This document shows, one piece after another, positions 13,432-16,105 of a DNA stretch of 16,105 nt. Every line of letters starts with the position of its first letter. Position 1 is the first letter of the stretch. The stretch comes from Legionellaceae bacterium (GTDB lineage: Bacteria; Pseudomonadota; Gammaproteobacteria; Legionellales; Legionellaceae), in NCBI GenBank assembly GCA_947505025.1, contig CANNIJ010000029.1, positions 1 to 16,105 of the forward strand, given 5' to 3'. Made by a program: the position numbers and the translations under genes. The notes below the pieces were generated by a model. The model saw nothing but the letters and a program-made list of their open reading frames with translations. It ran no database searches and had not been told where the DNA came from.

Positions 13432-16105
13432 TCATCCAGCGCCGACTGCCAGGTTTATATCAATCCAATCTGGAAGTTTTATCTTCAGATCTGGGTTCAG
13501 TATATAATACCCACGAGTTTGGCGTTTAAATAGTTTGCGGTTGGACTGATATAAACTGCCAACGGCATTTCGACTTAAAAGACTGCTTAAATACATTTGT
13601 TTCTTTCTAAATTCTGGCCAGATATGCACTGGAAGTTTTTTGACTAAGACAAATAATTGTTTAGCCGTAAAGCCAACTTTACCGCTGCTTGTATGTGTTT
13701 TTTCTAACATTTGATTATAAAAAGTCATGATTACATTTATGAGCAGATACTCAGCGCAATTTGAGTGAAGCTTCACCAGATGGTCGTCTACTCTGAGAGA
13801 GATGCTAGTGCAGCTTAGCTGTGAATAAACTGATCCTAAAATTTTTATTGATTCTTTTTCAGCTTTAATTGCTTGATATACTGCAATTTGCAGTGCGTTT
13901 CTGGCAATACTGTCTTGCGCACTTAACTCCGGCGATCTATTTAAGAGATCATGAGTTAACTGCATATTGCCCGCATAAATCGCACTCATGAGCGGCGTGA
14001 AATTTATGGCGTTACGATGATCCAAACCATACATCTGAATTTCTTTATTGACGATCCGGTTGTTTTTGAGTGAATATTTTTGGAAATATTTATCATACAT
14101 AATTGTTTGAGATTTTTTTACATGTTTGGCGGCTTTGAAATTCATATTCTGTAGTTCAACAATTGAATGGTCGTCACCATAGATCATAGCCGCCTCTAAA
14201 AACAACATGGTTTCTTTTTTTGTCGCATTTTTCTGGGTTAGAACAATATTTTTAAATCGTGCATATGATCCAGCATCCATCACTTGCCATGGTGGGGTTT
14301 GTTGTTTGAGAATATTTTGATTAATCGCTGCTGCTTGTTCAGATTTTCCTTGCTGCTTTAAACGACTGGCTTCTTGCTGCCATTCGTCCATAGAAGATTC
14401 AGCAACTTCTATGGTTAACGAGTGATTTATTTCATTAATATCTAGCAGGGAGATTAATGGGTGTGATGGATCTTTTTCTAAAAGATATACACTGGTGATC
14501 GCTCGGGTGATGGCAACGTACAACGAGTTTATATAAAACTTATATAACTCAATCGATTTATCGGATTTGTTTTTTGCACGTCCGTATTTAAACTCTTGGG
14601 TTAATGCTTCACGGTCTAAACCTTCAGCAATTTCCAGGAATTTCTGTTCATTCCCCATGAAGTTGTAGAGAATTATGTGCTCATATTCTAGGCCTTTGGC
14701 TTCTTGTACTGAGAATACTAAAGGCGTCTCGAATAGTTCCCGTGCTTCTTCTTTTTGTTTGTCTGTAAATACGATCACTGCAACATTAACTGAACGGCAA
14801 ATTTTTGTATTTAAGGCGCAGATTGCTTCTGTGGTTGATTTTAAGCAAGCTACATCACCGGTGTGCGTTGTTTGACTTTCAATTAAATAATGGCTTTCTT
14901 TATCAATCGATCCAAAGCGTGCATTTTTGAGTTTTAACACTCTATTGGCCAATTCTGTAACTTCCAGGGTGTTACGGTAATTGCGTGTTAGGATCTGCGT
15001 TATATCAGCGGTAACTAGTGCATCAGAGGTATAAAATAGTTGCTTGAGACTTGACCAGGAAAAGAAGTTTGGATGTACAATTTGATTGGCATCACCACAC
15101 ATAAAGAATTGCTGAGGTGATCGGAGTAAACTGAAAATTAATGATAATTGACTGTTTGTTAAATCTTGAACCTCATCGATGATAACAGCATCATACCTAG
15201 GTGTGGCATGCTGGATGTAATGGTAAGATAAAATATTTGTATCAAAATAGTTACCTTCATCTAAAAATTTCAAATAGCTTTGAAACAAACGATACACTTC
15301 AGCTCGTTCTAACTCAGAATATATGGATTTTTTAATGCCCAAGTTAAGATAGTTAGCTCGGCTAAGATACGGCGCCAGCGGCTCACTACCCGATAAAACT
15401 CCTCTGAATTCCTCATAGAGTTTTCTGCCATCACCTAACCCCGGCGGCCTGTGTTGCCGCTGATGCCAGTGCAAAAAAGCTTCAATAGAAATTTCCTTGC
15501 CTGGCGGAATAGCTATGGTCTCGATTAACTCCTCAAAACTCAGGAAGTCAACGGCTTGGCTATCGTTTTGGTAATTTTGTGCATAGTAAATTTGGCGTGC
15601 ATTTTTGGTTAAGTAGGGCGATAGAGTGACATATAATACATCCCCAACCATGGTTTTAATTTTTTCTAAAGTTAACGAAGTTTTACCACTGCCAGCTGAA
15701 CCGATTAAAATCAGCGGTAATCCGTAATGGAATACACGCTCTTGCATGTCATCAAACACCATAAATCGATTTAAGTAATGCACTTTTTGGTTGCCATCAC
15801 CTAAGAACCTTAGATTATCATCTGTATGCGGTACCAGATCATCAGCGTGCTGTACGTGTACTTCATTAATCTCTGCCCCGCGTAGAAATCTAGATTTTTC
15901 ATAGGCATGGTTGCGTATTATTTCTAAAATCAGCAAATAAGTTTTGTTTTGGTAACGGATCGGCTTAAATAATAGTCGATTGGTATAATCTAACTTTGCA
16001 CGATAATAACCTTTGGTGGCTAGTTTTTTTACATCCGCCGATTTAAAGTCGCCAGCCTGTAGATATGCACAGATTTTTTTGAACTTTTGTTCTAGCCCCG
16101 TAGTA
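13432..16105 (-). CDS. RelE-like / UvrD-type SF1 helicase / TPR / ankyrin fusion protein (5' end outside window)
   Basis: The frame is open to the right edge, so the gene is cut at its 5' end; 890 residues are visible and any start near 15936 is internal. Numbering from the edge, residues 28-74 (GYYRAKLDY, NRLLFKPIRY, LLILEIIRNHAYEKSRF) look like the beta-sheet core of a RelE/ParE-type toxin fold. A complete SF1 helicase follows: Walker A GSAGSGKT at 135-142, motif II IIDEVQDL at 308-315, GDANQ near 337, LTRNYRN near 373, motif V QEAKGLEYEHI near 467 and motif VI LYVAITRA near 528. EWQQEASRLKQQGKSEQAA near 574 is TPR-like, and NFTPLMSAIYAGNMQL with the next repeat (698-746) are degenerate ankyrins. 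The last 140 residues are unassigned. The order resembles TRANK1-type proteins. The helicase is certain; the flanking domains are judged by eye. Confidence 0.85.
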   Translation of the reverse strand, partial: TTGLEQKFKKICAYLQAGDFKSADVKKLATKGYYRAKLDYTNRLLFKPIRYQNKTYLLILEIIRNHAYEKSRFLRGAEINEVHVQHADDLVPHTDDNLRFLGDGNQKVHYLNRFMVFDDMQERVFHYGLPLILIGSAGSGKTSLTLEKIKTMVGDVLYVTLSPYLTKNARQIYYAQNYQNDSQAVDFLSFEELIETIAIPPGKEISIEAFLHWHQRQHRPPGLGDGRKLYEEFRGVLSGSEPLAPYLSRANYLNLGIKKSIYSELERAEVYRLFQSYLKFLDEGNYFDTNILSYHYIQHATPRYDAVIIDEVQDLTNSQLSLIFSLLRSPQQFFMCGDANQIVHPNFFSWSSLKQLFYTSDALVTADITQILTRNYRNTLEVTELANRVLKLKNARFGSIDKESHYLIESQTTHTGDVACLKSTTEAICALNTKICRSVNVAVIVFTDKQKEEARELFETPLVFSVQEAKGLEYEHIILYNFMGNEQKFLEIAEGLDREALTQEFKYGRAKNKSDKSIELYKFYINSLYVAITRAITSVYLLEKDPSHPLISLLDINEINHSLTIEVAESSMDEWQQEASRLKQQGKSEQAAAINQNILKQQTPPWQVMDAGSYARFKNIVLTQKNATKKETMLFLEAAMIYGDDHSIVELQNMNFKAAKHVKKSQTIMYDKYFQKYSLKNNRIVNKEIQMYGLDHRNAINFTPLMSAIYAGNMQLTHDLLNRSPELSAQDSIARNALQIAVYQAIKAEKESIKILGSVYSQLSCTSISLRVDDHLVKLHSNCAEYLLINVIMTFYNQMLEKTHTSSGKVGFTAKQLFVLVKKLPVHIWPEFRKKQMYLSSLLSRNAVGSLYQSNRKLFKRQTRGYYILNPDLKIKLPDWIDINLAVGAG

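Noticed and set aside
14675..14875. Plus-strand open frame inside the helicase gene
   Set aside because: It lies opposite helicase motifs V and its surroundings and has no family-like content; it is a shadow of the real gene.
15934..15936. TTG at 15936 as the start of the helicase
   Set aside because: The frame continues to the right edge and encodes a coherent RelE-like strand pattern across this point, so the codon is an internal Leu.

Overview
The window is AT-rich gammaproteobacterial chromosome. It is dense in genes and runs almost entirely on the + strand. An msbA-lpxK lipid A pair, a split type II secretion cluster (gspFGHIJK without C, D, E, L or M beside it), a type IV pilus minor-pilin set and an ankyrin-containing helicase together suggest the Legionellales (Legionella, Coxiella, Aquicella or Berkiella-like). 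That placement is inference; no rRNA or other marker gene is present.

Layout. Positions 1-3130 hold the 3' part of msbA, lpxK and an exported protein of unknown function, read as one operon. Positions 3086-3685 (minus strand) encode a small unknown membrane protein whose 3' end overlaps the exported gene by 45 nt. Positions 3820-6627 form a tight operon of three PilV/PilW/PilX-like minor pilins followed by an SDF-family symporter, joined by abutting or overlapping ends. Positions 6832-10674 are the T2SS pseudopilus operon gspF-G-H-I-J-K, preceded by a good sigma70-like promoter. Positions 10741-11547 encode a TauE/SafE permease behind a perfect inverted repeat. A roughly 300-base non-coding stretch with a possible structured leader follows, then a conserved-looking unknown cytosolic protein (11844-12497) and glutamate racemase murI (12577-13413). 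On the minus strand, from the right edge to 13432, lies a large gene cut off at its 5' end. It encodes a RelE/ParE-like segment, an SF1 UvrD/Rep-type helicase, a TPR-like helix pair and degenerate ankyrin repeats.

How the genes fit together. MsbA and LpxK act in lipid A assembly and flipping at the inner membrane. Eight prepilin-like proteins are encoded here: three type IV pilus type and five T2SS type. The two sets are parallel tip modules, PilV/W/X and GspI/J/K, and both would need a PilD-type prepilin peptidase encoded elsewhere. GspF is the inner-membrane platform for GspG-K. MurI supplies D-glutamate for peptidoglycan.

The most unusual item is the helicase fusion at the right edge. Its domain order recalls eukaryotic TRANK1-like proteins, with a toxin-fold-like segment added in front. 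Second in interest are the symporter, whose substrate-site residues differ from acidic amino acid carriers, and its coupling to the pilin operon.
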